This document shows, piece after piece, positions 43,030 to 53,659 of a DNA stretch of 64,000 nucleotides (positions are counted from its first letter, which is position 1; every line of letters starts with the position of its first letter). The notes under the pieces are model-generated. The model made no database searches. It worked only from the letters and a program-made list of their open reading frames with translations, and was not told the DNA's origin. The position numbers and the translations under genes are program-made. The DNA comes from Nageia nagi (Eukaryota; Pinophyta): NCBI GenBank assembly GCA_050084985.1, contig JBITNC010000001.1, positions 45,446,001-45,510,000 of the forward strand, given 5' to 3'.

Positions 43030-43862
43030 CTCCTTCTTTCAATAGCAATACTGCTTTGTATGATCATCTTTTCCATAGAAGTCACAATGCAAGGGGAAGA
43101 GCTTTAGCTTTTACTAATTTATCAACTTCTTCCTCTATAATGACCACTTTTATCATGGCCTCAAACATCATGACCTATGCTAAAATATCATGAGGTGGAT
43201 GTTGAACTAGAGGAAGAAGGCTGATCATTGAATCCAAGTTCTCATCTCTATCCTGGATTCTCTATTCATACTTTTGCAAGCTTCAAAGCAATTTTAGAAG
43301 AGTGAGTTGAGTTAACTCCTTAGACTCCTCAATAACAAATGGTAAGGGGATTAAAATTTTGAGGAAGGCTTCTCAACAATCTAGGTATCATCAACCTACT
43401 GACCATGTGAATGAAGAGCATTCAATGAATCTTTAACTCTATTCATTAAGAGTTCAACAGTCTCATCATCTTCCATTTGAAGATATTCAAACTCCATATG
43501 TAAAAGCTATAGCTTGGTTACTCTAACCTTAGATGATCCCTTGTAAGCACTCTAAAGAGTTTCCTATGCAACCTTAGAGAATTTACATTCTATAATATTA
43601 GGGAAGATGGTAACATCCATCCTAATTTGTATAACAAACAAATATTTGGAATCCTTATTTTAGGTCCCATGAGCTCCTTCCTTTCATCTACTATAAGTGC
43701 AATGAAGGCTACAACATTAGGTTCAACATATCTCTAAGAAATAAGACTCCATACATCTTCAAAGTTTATGAAGGTATGCATCCATTTGGTCCAATATTCA
43801 TAGTATTCTCCACTAAACATTGGGATATGTAATTGTAATGAATTTCCATTCTTTGGATCCAT
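43030..43862 (-). pseudogene. copia-6 gag
   Basis: It starts at the minus-strand ATG 43862-43860: MDPKNGNSLQLHIPMFSGEY, YEYWTKWMHTFINFEDVWSL and a stop soon after (TAG). Mid-gag blocks are heavily broken. The zinc knuckle reads CDFYGKDDHTKQYC (about 43045-43090), with the second Cys changed to Tyr. The opening with FSGEYYEYW matches the copia gag motif F-x-G-x-x-Y-x-x-W. Confidence 0.78.
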
Positions 43863-43896
43863 TTAACCTAATAGAACATTTGACTCAAATACCAAT

Positions 43897-44513
43897 TAAA
43901 GAATTAGAGGCTCTAGTCTTTCAGGAAATTTGAGACAAATCAAATTTACCCAAAATTTAAATTTAATCTTATAGTTATATAGAGAATAAAAATACCTTTC
44001 CAACGATTAGTGACATACCTAAAATATACTTATAGATCTCCCAAAATATGGATTTGACATTTTGACGACAAAAAATAACTTTCTTGGACCAAACAATAAT
44101 GTAAAATTTGATACTATCAGAGTTTGGGAGTTTCCAGTTGGTCACAACTTTTCTAGATTATAGGAAAGTCCAAAAATATAATATTTCTATACCTTTTTTG
44201 ATGGCTTAACTCCTTTGAATTGCAAGAAAGTTCAAAATTTTAGGAAAGTTGAAAATTTCAAGAAAATTGATTGGTTTATAAGGCTAAATTTGAAGGGATC
44301 TAATGTGGTCAAATCTCAAAACAATCTAGGACTATCACCCATCAAATTAATTAGCACAAAATTATCTTTCCAATGGTGAAGGTAATGGAAAATTTGAAGA
44401 AGGAAGATTGGGTAAAAAATAAGATTTAACTTAAAGAATCCCTAGAGCTTACTAAACAAGAATACGAAAATGCAAGTTTTGTATTTTATGATTTCTAAGT
44501 GTGTTCCACCAAC
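43897..44513 (-). repeat. Candidate 5' LTR of copia-6
   Basis: It lies directly upstream (minus strand) of the primer site. A possible start is TGTTGGTGGAAC (minus, plus position 44513) and the end is near CTAATTCTTTA before TGGTATTTG. There is no second copy in the window, so the outer border is a guess. Confidence 0.45.
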
Positions 44514-44594
44514 AAAGTATGAAAAAATACATATTGTTGGAAAGGTATTGAGACTAGATATCCAACCAAAAAAGGAATCATATAAAATGGAGAT

Positions 44595-45094
44595 TGTTGT
44601 AGTACACCATCGAGTTCATCCCCATGATGAAACAATTCATATGCATGAAAAGGAGACCTATGTGACTTCCAAGCCATGTGAAGAGATAAGGATGCATTAT
44701 CAGTTACATATCATATTAGTTGGATCCTCCTATGAGATGATTATAATTTACTAAATTTGAGTATATGCCAACCTATTTATCTCATATTTTTTATGTAAGA
44801 GGGGATTATATACATAGATATATATATTATATTATTGTTGTTGTTGTTATCCTTGTATTCTATATTACAAGAGTGAACTCTCTAGTTTCTGCTCTAGATT
44901 TGTAACTGAATCTATATCACATATTAATAAAAGGAGCTTTGTACTATGGATGTAGTTAGTTCCCATACCATGTAAATTTGTTGTCTTATTGTTTGATGGA
45001 TTCTCTCTCTTATTCTATTATTTCTGTTATATTATGTATCTATTAATCATTTAATTGTTGGATTTTAATTCTTCATCTACTTTCTAAAGACCCA
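44595..45094 (+). repeat. 5' LTR of copia-5
   Basis: It starts TGTTGTAGTACACC and ends near CTAAAGACCCA. The matching LTR is at 47512. Shared landmarks are CATATCATATTAGTTGGATCC, AGAGTGAACT, AATAAAARGWGCTTT and CATCTACTTTCTAAAGACCC. A (TTG)n run lies at about 44848-44860. Confidence 0.82.
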
Positions 45095-45100
45095 AAAAAT

Positions 45101-45118
45101 TATTATTAAAGCTTGGTT
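45101..45118 (+). promoter_or_regulatory. Decayed primer binding site of copia-5
   Basis: TATTATTAAAGCTTGGTT aligns to the initiator-Met type TGGTATCAGAGCTTGGTT with four changes, three of them transitions. The place, a few bases after the LTR, is correct. Confidence 0.65.
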
Positions 45119-45168
45119 AACTTATTTGTGGATCAAAGGAGGCAAAAACCTTCACTTGGGTTGTTAGC

Positions 45169-45917
45169 ATGAATGGAAAAAATTGGTTGATTTGGAAAGC
45201 TAAGATGCAAGACCTTCTTTATTCAAGGGATCTCAATGTGTCGATTAAGGTAGATACAAAGCCAACCATTATGTTCACTAAGGATTGGACAAATTTGGAT
45301 CAGAAATTAACTACATATATCAGGTATTATGTTCTACATATGGTGATAAAAATTAAATAAAACTTCTTATGGAAGAAGTTACATAGCCTATATGAGAGAA
45401 AAGAAACCATAAATAAGGTATTTCTAATAAGAAATTGGTAAATTTAAAGTTTAAAGAGAATGGGTTGATTATAGAATACCTAAATAATATGTAGAGCATT
45501 GTAAACCAACTAATGACTATGAAGATGGTGTTGGATGATGACCTATAAGAACTATTGTTTCTAAGCTCACTACTTGATAGTTGGGAGACTCTAGTTGTAT
45601 CCCTCAACAAATTGACACCAAATGGAGTTGTTACCATGATCCAAGCTACAAGAAGTTTGTTAAATGAAGAAGTGAGAAGAAAATCCTTAGATTCCTCCCA
45701 CTCACAAGCATTGGTTGTTGAAGAATGGGGAAGACCAAGGACTAGAGAAAATAACAATCAAAGAAGACCAAGAGGAAGATCCAAATCAAGAAAAGGATTA
45801 ACCTTCTATTATTGAAATAAGCCCAGGCACATGAAGAAGAAGTGTCAAAAACTTAAAAGGGACTAAATGGAACAAAAATCCTCTACAAAATATCCTTCAT
45901 CAGACACTGAAAGTTGT
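45169..45917 (+). pseudogene. copia-5 gag
   Basis: It opens MNGKNWLIWKAKMQDLLYSR (normally F-N-G-x-N-W...W) at 45169, with LWKKLHSLYERKETINK in the middle. An open piece 45555-45815 has MFLSSLLDSWETLVVSLNKL and PNGVVTMIQATRSLLNEEVR. The zinc knuckle (about 45806-45860) is damaged: YY and a stop precede NKPRHMKKKCQKL (normally CYYCNKPGHMKKDC). It then passes into RT sequence without protease or integrase. Confidence 0.85.
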
Positions 45918-46800
45918 GAACTAGAAAACTTTAAAGAAGGTATGATGCATGAGAAAAAAGAAGAATGGAAGAAAGCTATGCAAGAACTCAAGTCCTTGCA
46001 TAAGAATGAAACTTATGATTTGGTTGAGCTACTAAAAGGGAGAAAAGCCTTGAAGAACAAGTGGGTATTCAAGCTGAAAAATGAGGATAACAAGAAAAAA
46101 AATGAGGTGTAAGGTAAGGTTGGTAGTAAAGGGATTTGGAAAGAAAAAGGGTGTTGATTTTGATGAAATTTTCTCTACTGTTGTGAAGATTTTTTCTATT
46201 CGCACCATCCTAGGCCTAGGGGTTAGTATAGAATTAGAGATTGAATAACTGGATGTCAAAATAACTTTCTTACATTGGAGATTTAGAAGAGGAAATAAAT
46301 ATGGAGTAGTTATAAGATTTTCTAGTGAAGGGTAAGGAGCACATGATATGCAAGTTAAAGAAAAGCTTATATGGATTAATGCAAGCACCAAAAAAATAGT
46401 ATAAAAAGTTTGATTCTTTTATGATGACTCAAGGATTTACTAGAACCATTGTGTTTACTTAAGAAAATATTCAAAGTCTTCCTTTGCTATTCTTTTATTA
46501 TATGTTGATGATATGCTTATTGTTGGTTAAGATGCTAATCTAATTAACAAGTTGAAGGAAGAGTTGAATAAGGTATTTGAAATGATGGACCTAGGAGATG
46601 CAAATTAAATCATAGGCACGATAATAAAACATGATAGAAGGAACAAGAAGATATGGCTATTATTAGAAAAGTACATTGAGAAGGTACTTGAAAAATTCAA
46701 TATAAAGGATGCCAAACCTATGAGTACGCCATTAGTTGGCCATTTTAAGTTAAGTGATAAATGTTCTTCAACCAAGAAGAGGAGAAAAAAGTAATGAAAA
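45918..46800 (+). pseudogene. copia-5 reverse transcriptase, fused to gag
   Basis: The open reading 45867-46112 runs from the gag tail SDTESCELEN straight into FKEGMMHEKKEEWKKAMQEL and KNKWVFKLKNEDN, the RT opening. Further blocks are VVKIFSIRTILGLG-like remnants, LYGLMQAPKK-like remnants, LLYVDDMLIVG (YVDD, about 46497-46529), EELNKVFEMMDLGDAN and LLEKYIEKVLEKFNIKDAKP. Several stops and frame changes follow. Confidence 0.85.
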
Positions 46801-47499
46801 ACATCCCCTATACATCAATTGTAGGGAGCTTGATGTATGCTATAGTGTGCACAAAACCTGACATAGCAGATGCTACTAGTGTAGTTAGCAGATATCATGC
46901 AAATATAGGAAAGTAACATTGGAAAGCTATAAAATGGATCCTAAGGTATAAAAGAGTCACTTCTAAATTTTTCCTATATTTTGGAAGCTCATAAGCTATG
47001 GTGGAAGGTTATACAAATTTAAATATTTTAGGATATCTTAATCGAATGAGGTCTATATCTAGTTACTTAGTTACTTTTGTAGGGGGAGCCATCTCTTGGC
47101 AATCAAGGCTACAAAAATGTGTTACACTTTTGACTATAGAGGTAAAGTAAATTACTACCACAAAATCCTATAAGGAGATGCTTTGGTTGAAACATTTTCC
47201 TATAGAATTAGGTTTAAAAAAAATGGAGTATGTGATTAGGTGTCATAGTCAAAGTGCCATTGATCTGAGTAAGAATGCTACATTCTAGTATAGAACTAAG
47301 CATATTGATGTGCATTATCATTAGATAAAAGATGTACCTAAATATGGTTTGATGAATATCAACAAAATACATTCAGATAGAAATCTATGAAACATGATGA
47401 CAAAAACAGTGCTAAAGGAAAAGCATGAATTATGAAGAGCTTTGGAAGGCATGAATTCCATGTAAGTCTTTAGTATGGGGGAGTCCTCCTCATGGTTCT
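46801..47499 (+). pseudogene. copia-5 RNase H
   Basis: Readings in shifting frames: YTSIVGSLMYAIVCTKPDIA, HWKAIKWILRYKRVTSKF, SRSISSYLVTFVGGAISWQS-like, TLLTIEVKYITTTKSYKEML, a C-H-S-Q-S-A-I-D-L-S-K-N block and TKHIDVHYH, then the tail. This is the usual order of copia RNase H. The SxxEAEY box is changed and many stops are present. Confidence 0.75.
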
Positions 47500-47993
47500 G
47501 GAGGGGGAGATTGTTATAGTATTTTATGGGGTATATCCCCATAATGAAATAATTCATATTCATTTAAAGGATAACCATGTGAATTCCAAGCCATCTGAAG
47601 AGATAAGGATGCATTGTCACTTACATATCATATTAGTTGGATCCTCCCATGAGATGATTGTAATTTCCTAGAGCTAAGTATATGCCAATATGTTTATCTC
47701 ATATTTTGTATGTAATATGGGACTATATTTAAAAAGAGTTTTTTTTTTTTTTTTTTTAATTATTGTTATCATTTTATTCTATATTACTAGAGTGAACTAC
47801 ATAGTTTTTGCTATAGAGTTGTAATTGATTTTGTATCACATTTGAATAAAAAGTGCTTTATACCATGGATGTAGGCAGTGCCCGAACCATATATTCACTA
47901 TGCCTTATTATCTAATGAATGCTATCTCTTATTCTATTTCTTCTATTATATTCTATATCCATTAATTATTTAATTACTGAGTTTTAATTATTC
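47500..47993 (+). repeat. Polypurine tract and 3' LTR of copia-5
   Basis: GGAGGGGGAGA (47500-47510) is followed after one T by TGTTATAGTATTTT (47512). The LTR matches 44595-45094 at roughly 80-85% by eye and ends near CTTTCTAAAGACCC (about 47990). A run of about 20 T (47739-47758) interrupts it and is absent from the 5' LTR. Confidence 0.8.
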
Positions 47994-48858
47994 ATCTACT
48001 TTCTAAAGACCCAAAAAAGATCTATAATGAAAGTTCTAGACTTTGAAAGCAAACTAAACTAAAATAAGGTAGTTTGATACAATCACGAAAATATAAAAAA
48101 ACCATTTCTCAAAATGGAAATCTAACAAATACCCACATAGCTATAATGACCCTAAATAGATAAATGTAACCTTAGAATAGATTCTGCAAGTGTTTTCTCA
48201 TGCATACAAGCTTGAAAATAGAAAGCACACCACTCAAACATAAGAGAGTTGCAAAGAAAATATGAATGCTTTCTATTAAATCCAGAATGGTAGTATAACA
48301 TTACAAAGAATCATTCAAATAAAATGGAAAATTAAGTCAATATTTATACAAAGATAAATGGAGTGTTTTAGACTCCATGAGGTTTGAAAGATTATAGATC
48401 CACTCAAAGAATTAGAAAAAACATAAATGGAGAGCCCAAGGATAGTTAGAGAAGTATGTGCATCCATTTTGGAGTACAAAATTAGATCTACATCATGCTA
48501 AGATCAGACATTTGAGCATTACATGCTTAGTCATATTCTTGCAATAGTAATAAATTTGGTAGGTGAATAGTAGGCCGATAAGTAGCCTTTAGAGTAAAAT
48601 AAACTGTCGAATGGAATTTAAATGTGAAACATTAAATTTGTTCACAATTAAGACTCAAATCTATTAATAAGATATTTTTTAATACCATTTTTACTCTATA
48701 GGTAAACACACATGATTCCTTAAAACCTACCATAATATTAAGAAATAATTCTTTTGGAAAGGCCTTAAATGAGATTTTTAGCAATTCATACATTAGAGTG
48801 TATGACATGTTAGCATCATAAAGGATATACAATGAAGAAAATAGATTTTGTATAACCC
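47994..48858. other. Unassigned stretch left of copy B
   Basis: No domain is recognised. It probably represents older DNA, perhaps more of minus-strand gypsy-3, since gypsy-3 starts at 48859 without any visible border. A minus-strand reading of 66 codons (48832-48632) has no family match that I know. Confidence 0.4.
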
Positions 48859-49303
48859 CTTATGATTCATAATCAAACATGGGAGGAAGTATCTATGGAT
48901 TTCATCTTCTAAAATCTAAAGGAAAAATAATAATCATGGTAATGGTAGATTAAATTACCAATTATTCCCACTTTTGTGCTTTCTCTTACCTATTCACAAC
49001 AAGTTTCATAACCAAATATTTCATAAACATAATCTAAAAATTGCATGAAAATCTCAAAATAATTGTAAGTGATCATGATCCAAATTTTATCAACAATTTT
49101 TGGAGTAACCTTTTCTTTTATATGGGTATCAAGTTGGAAAAGGTTTGTTCTTATCATTTTTAAATAGAGAGGTAGCTCAAGGAAGTAAATAAATGTTGAG
49201 AAAAATATATTTAATATTTTATTTTTAATAAATGGACCCAATAGGTCAAAAGTTTTCATTTCATATAAATGCATCTTTCTTAATTAAAGCTGTTAAAAAT
49301 CTA
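48859..49303 (-). pseudogene. gypsy-3 minus-strand fragment, copy B
   Basis: It matches 1601-2045. The same KKDAFIWNE-type minus-strand reading leads away from the gypsy-1 border. A minus-strand reading of 94 codons (49274-48990) is open here as in copy A, in a different frame from the recognisable RT linker. Confidence 0.65.
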
Positions 49304-50660
49304 TGGATGTCCTATTTGGGTCAATGATAAATTGTATCATGGCCACTTTGTATTCTAGTATGTGTTCATGTTCATGTTGTGATTGTGTAACTCAAGTAGG
49401 AGCTTATGGTCTGTAGACCCCACTATGAACCCAACAATGGAACATATCTCCTTGAGAAGTGATGTTGTCTAATGTAATGGGTTATCTCGGATTGTGGGAA
49501 TCCCAATGTATTTTGTGTATTTTAGGGATGATTTCAGATGATGTAAACCCTAGGTAGAGATCTATCATGGATGTTCTAGGTGCATAGAGGAATGTGCTAG
49601 GGTTGGGAGGATCCCACATATCCCACATTGGATCAAGAGACCTTACAGACCTCCACATCAGCCCAGGAGGTCATTTGGACCCCATGTTAGCCTTGAGGGC
49701 CTTCATGACCATCATGTTGGTATACTAGGCCAATGGGACCCCCACATTGGCATACTAGACCAATATGAGCCTCATGTTGGTCCTATTAACTTGTTAACCC
49801 CAACATTGGATTAGAAAAGGCTTGGGGTGATAACGAGGCATGGATTATGGATATGAGAGACTATATATAGGGGATGAAGCTCCATTATGAAGTTACCACT
49901 TATCATACACTTTCTATATCAGTATCGATTGGGCAACAAAATCTTAACGATGCTGAGAAACTATTCCTAGATGGCATCTAGAGGAGTGGCAAGGTTGGGA
50001 GCCTAACATTATATAGCTTATGTGGGTCACCTAGCCCATCCAATGGAATTTTGAGGATGAGCTTCTACCTTCATTGATCACCAAGGTTTAAGGAGATTCC
50101 TTTATAGGTGGGTATTTTAATACTGAGGGAGTTAGTCTATCTTATAGTTTGGTTTGGCTTTTAGAGGGTTTGGAGCCCTAGATCAATTGGTGTACCTCCA
50201 TTGTATATTCATAGTGTCTCACAATCCAAAGGTAATTCATTATGTTTCAAATCATTATGTTGTTTCATTATGTGCATGTGTTTCCCTTGTGGCATTATGT
50301 TGTGATATCATTATATTTTCCATATGTGGTGATATACTAGTGTTAGAAGCTTCATATATGAGTTGTGTTGCATTCATTGAAGCTATTATACTATGCATTA
50401 TTTTTGTTAGATATTCATAGGGTTTGTAGAGTGTTGGGAAAGCCTTAAGGGTTGACATCAATACTAGGAGACCATCATTGGGTGTTGTGTGAGATGTGGG
50501 GACTTTAGAAGGCCCACATGGGTTTTATGGAGTTGTTGTGTACCCTAAAGAATAATCATTAGGCTTGTGATTGCATTATGGTGTGATAATTTGGTGTTTG
50601 AGGGTTGCAAAAACCCTAATGTCAGTTATTTTTAATTGAGCATAATTTTAAATCCTCATA
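49304..50660 (+). repeat. 5' LTR of gypsy-1, copy B
   Basis: It runs from TGGATGTCC to CTCATAAG, with the TATA box CTATATATAG at about 49861-49870 and the about 30-bp array at about 49640-49810. The primer site TGGTATTAAAGC follows at 50663-50674. Confidence 0.85.
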
Positions 50661-50778
50661 AGTGGTATTAAAGCCAGATTCTTTCCAACCTATTGTATGA
50701 GACCCAAGATCCATAACTACTACACCAAATCCAATAAGAGAGAGATGTTATTCACTAAGAAGGGTGGAAGATCTGAAT

Positions 50779-52552
50779 ATGGCCACCAAGAGGAAGGGCC
50801 ATGACACTATATGAAAGAGAAGATAGAGATACCAAAGCAAAGGTATGAAGAAGCTGTGCAAGAGGAACCTCAAATCAAGAGGAGGAAGAATCAAGATGGT
50901 ACACCTAAATGAAAGTTTAGGGCATTAATCTTGACCTCACATAGCATGATCAGAGCCATGAGATCCATGGAGCAAAGAATAAATTAATATTAGGATGAAT
51001 CTAAAGAAGGAGATTGGTGGAGAATATAGGGGAGAGATGAACCCAAGATACGACACCATGTTTAGTAGGATCTAAAACCTTCATAACATGATTCAAATAA
51101 GAGGAGGCATGGATGGAGAACCAGAGATGGAGTGGGTCCATAAGTAGATGAGATGGAAGATATGGAGTCACATCATATTGAGGGGGGTTATAAGGCCCCA
51201 TAAAGTGATAGAGAAGGCCTTGAAGGCCCACATCAGCATGGTGAGGGGTAGGAGGGGCCACAAAAAACCCATGAGGATTTTAGGACCCCACATCACACCA
51301 AGGAGGCAACCCCACCCCACATTAGGATGGGAATGACTTTTAAGAGTCTTTGGAGGAGTATTAGATGGATGGGAAGCATTTATTAAGGGGAACTAGGAGT
51401 ATGAGGGATAAGGATTTCATATAAGGATCCAAGGAATAACCTATACCATAATTTTGGAGATCTCAATCATAGAGGATGCCACAACATGAGAGACCCCTCT
51501 TAAAATGCTACTTGGAGGCTAACCTTGAAGGAATAGATAACCAAACCATCATTCCAAGGTTGAACAAACCCATGTTTGCACAGAAGGGAGGTGAGGATTA
51601 AAAAATAAGGGTACTTGGTTTGTTAGAGCTAAATAAGAATCATAGGGATTACAACATGCTTCATCCAAAAGTGAGGTCAGATATCATGTTCAACAATTAC
51701 TTGGAGTTATTAGGGTTGAAGGGAGGCTCATATAACCAATCTTAGTTAGGAGGAAAATGGGAGGGAAAGAAGGACTTACAACATAAGATCAGTAAGATGC
51801 AAGTACCCACATTTAATGGAAAGAAGATGACAGCAAGGGCTTAGGTGCACTAATTGCATACATATTTCATGTTGAACCCTAGCATGGTGGAGGAAGAGGC
51901 CCTCAACATTGCATCATTACATATTAAGGGTGATGCATTAGAGTGGTGACATCATGGCATGGTGAGCCAAGGGTATGCACACATAACCACATTTGAGGAG
52001 TTCTCAAGGAGGCTGATGTAGAGATTTGACCAAAAGAATGAGAATAATTACTTTCAAGATTTGAATTTGCTAAGGTAAATAGAGATGGTGGATGAGTTTG
52101 TGATTAAGTTTCATAAGTTTGTAGTAATTATTCACCATATTCTAGAAGAGAGGTTGACATTCCTCTTCATTGAGAGTTTTTTTGAGTCATTAAGGGGGAT
52201 AGTCAAGGTTTCATACCCTAGGACCTTGGATGATGCTATTCAGGATACATATGACTTAGAGCCTATCATGAAATCCCTTAGGGTAGGACCAATAAATAAG
52301 GCACCACCAAGTTGGAGGATGTTGGAAGGGCCAACCAAGGCTAAGGCACCCTCCATGTCTAGACCAAATCAATTGGATGTAGCTACCAGGAAGAAATTGA
52401 GACAAGAGGGAAAGTGCTTCTATTGCAAGAAAATTTGGGAGCCTAAACATCGTTGCTTGGGTAAGCGGAAAGTGCACTTTATTGAGGTATATTATGAGGA
52501 GAGTTTGGAGGATTTGGAGTTAGATTTGAATGAGGGGTTGGATGACTCATGA
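50779..52552 (+). pseudogene. gypsy-1 gag, copy B
   Basis: It is the counterpart of 3495-5263. The start is ATGGCCACCAAG at 50779. The C-terminal open piece 52085-52552 ends in CFYCKKIWEPKHRCLGKRK (CFYC at 52415-52426), a complete zinc knuckle that also keeps the usual HRC wording better than copy A. Stops elsewhere are mostly at the same codons as in copy A, so they predate the duplication. Confidence 0.87.
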
Positions 52553-53158
52553 TTGCTATGTGTGGAGGGAACATTAGGGAGCATGGTAGCTTCACTTCAT
52601 GGGGTGAAGAAGTTTTTGATATTGAAGCTGATTGGGCAAGATTGTGATTAGGATGTTATGGTAATGATAGATCTGGGAGCATCCCACAAATTCATTAACA
52701 TCAACTTTGTTGAGAGGAAGGATTTGAAGACCAAATGTTTTGAAGGCTTCCAAGTTTCCAATGCTAATGGGAAGCTTACATCAGTGGATCAAATTGTAGA
52801 AAGGCTTGGAGTCAAATTGTAGGGTTGCATTGTCAAGGAGGACTTCTACCTCTATCCAATCAAAGGGAATCCACATATAATCCTTAGAGTGTAATGGCTA
52901 TTTGAGTAGGGTGACATTTACACCAACTACCAAAACCTTACTATGAGGTTCAAGATAGATGGGGTGGAACACACATATAGGGATTGCAAGATAAGGACAC
53001 TTAGAAGACCAATAACTAATTAGAGTTAATAAAGTTGAATGAGGAGAAAAAATAGGTAGCTACACTAGGGGTTCAAGGAGGTGGGGACCCCACATTGAGC
53101 ATAAAAATGATGGGTAACCTAGGAGGTTGGGACCCCACATTGGATAAGGAGTTACAAG
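52553..53158 (+). pseudogene. gypsy-1 protease, copy B
   Basis: It is the counterpart of 5264-5885: VMVMIDLGASHKFI, then SNANGKLTSVDQIVERLGVK. It has the same Ser-to-Leu change at the active site. A stretch of 24 bp present in copy A (near 5818-5842) is missing here, between two ACCCCACATTG words. The end abuts the copia-2 LTR. Confidence 0.8.
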
Positions 53159-53645
53159 TGTTGAAATGTATAATGCATTATTGTAAAGGTTTTGTAATAA
53201 TCTTATATGTAAGTTCATTAATACTTAAGGGTATCATTTGATACCTTAAGTATTTAAAGTGAATATGATAATGTAACTTGTCCTACACTCCATGTTATGG
53301 GCATGCCCCTTAGGTAAAAGGGTGTGCATGTCATGGCTTTGTACATTGGGTAAAAGGGTGATCCAAAGGGGGATTTTGGTCTATAAATATAAGGCCATAT
53401 CTTTGTGATTACTTACCAATTTATGAAGTAAAGTTATGCTATAGGATGGTGTTTAGGATATAAGTTTAGAAAGATTGTAAGAGTTCATATTGTGAATGAA
53501 GTGAGATCTAGTTAGTGGATGTACCCTTAGTTGGAGGAACCACTTATATCTTGAGTTATCTTTGTGAGTTTGTTAGATGTGAATTGTGAGATTTCATGTG
53601 ATCTTAAGAATATAGATTTATTTATGTTATAGTTCAACTCTCTCA
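53159..53645 (+). repeat. 5' LTR of copia-2, copy B
   Basis: It is 487 bp and runs from TGTTGAAATGTATAATGC to AACTCTCA, with TATA box TATAAATATAAGG at 53382. Small indels separate it from 5886-6383. Confidence 0.88.
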
Positions 53646-53659
53646 TTTGGTATCAGAGC

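Larger units (their letters stand above)
42640..44513 (-). mobile_element. copia-6: fragment of a copia element (minus strand)
   Basis: From right to left on the minus strand: a candidate LTR (about 43897-44513), an initiator-Met type primer site (minus-strand TGGTATTTGAGTC, 43882-43894), gag, a zinc knuckle, the protease end and a pre-integrase stretch, then loss of signal near 42640. No left LTR is found. Gag wording differs from copia-1/2/4 and from copia-3, so it is a separate family. Confidence 0.75.
44595..47993 (+). mobile_element. copia-5: copia element lacking protease and integrase
   Basis: It has two LTRs (44595-about 45094 and 47512-about 47993), a decayed primer site, gag, then directly RT and RNase H, and a polypurine tract GGAGGGGGAGA (47500-47510). 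Protease and integrase are absent, and the gag-to-RT joint is open. Family wording (NWLIWKAKMQDLLYSRDL, LLYVDDMLIVG) is of the TNT1-like copia group and differs from the other copia elements here. No convincing target duplication was found. Confidence 0.87.

Noticed and set aside
44585-44595. GAGAT before the copia-5 5' LTR as a target duplication
   Set aside because: The same GAGAT before the 3' LTR is the internal polypurine tract, and the bases after the 3' LTR (AAAAAGATC) give no clear 5-bp match once the LTR end is set at CCCA.
44470-44754. Open reading of 94 codons at the start of copia-5
   Set aside because: It crosses the border between the copia-6 LTR candidate and the copia-5 LTR and is not kept in the copia-5 3' LTR.
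47739-47758. Run of about 20 T as a poly(A) tail of a LINE or processed gene on the minus strand
   Set aside because: It lies in the middle of the copia-5 3' LTR and LTR sequence continues on both sides without a target duplication. It is a homopolymer expansion.
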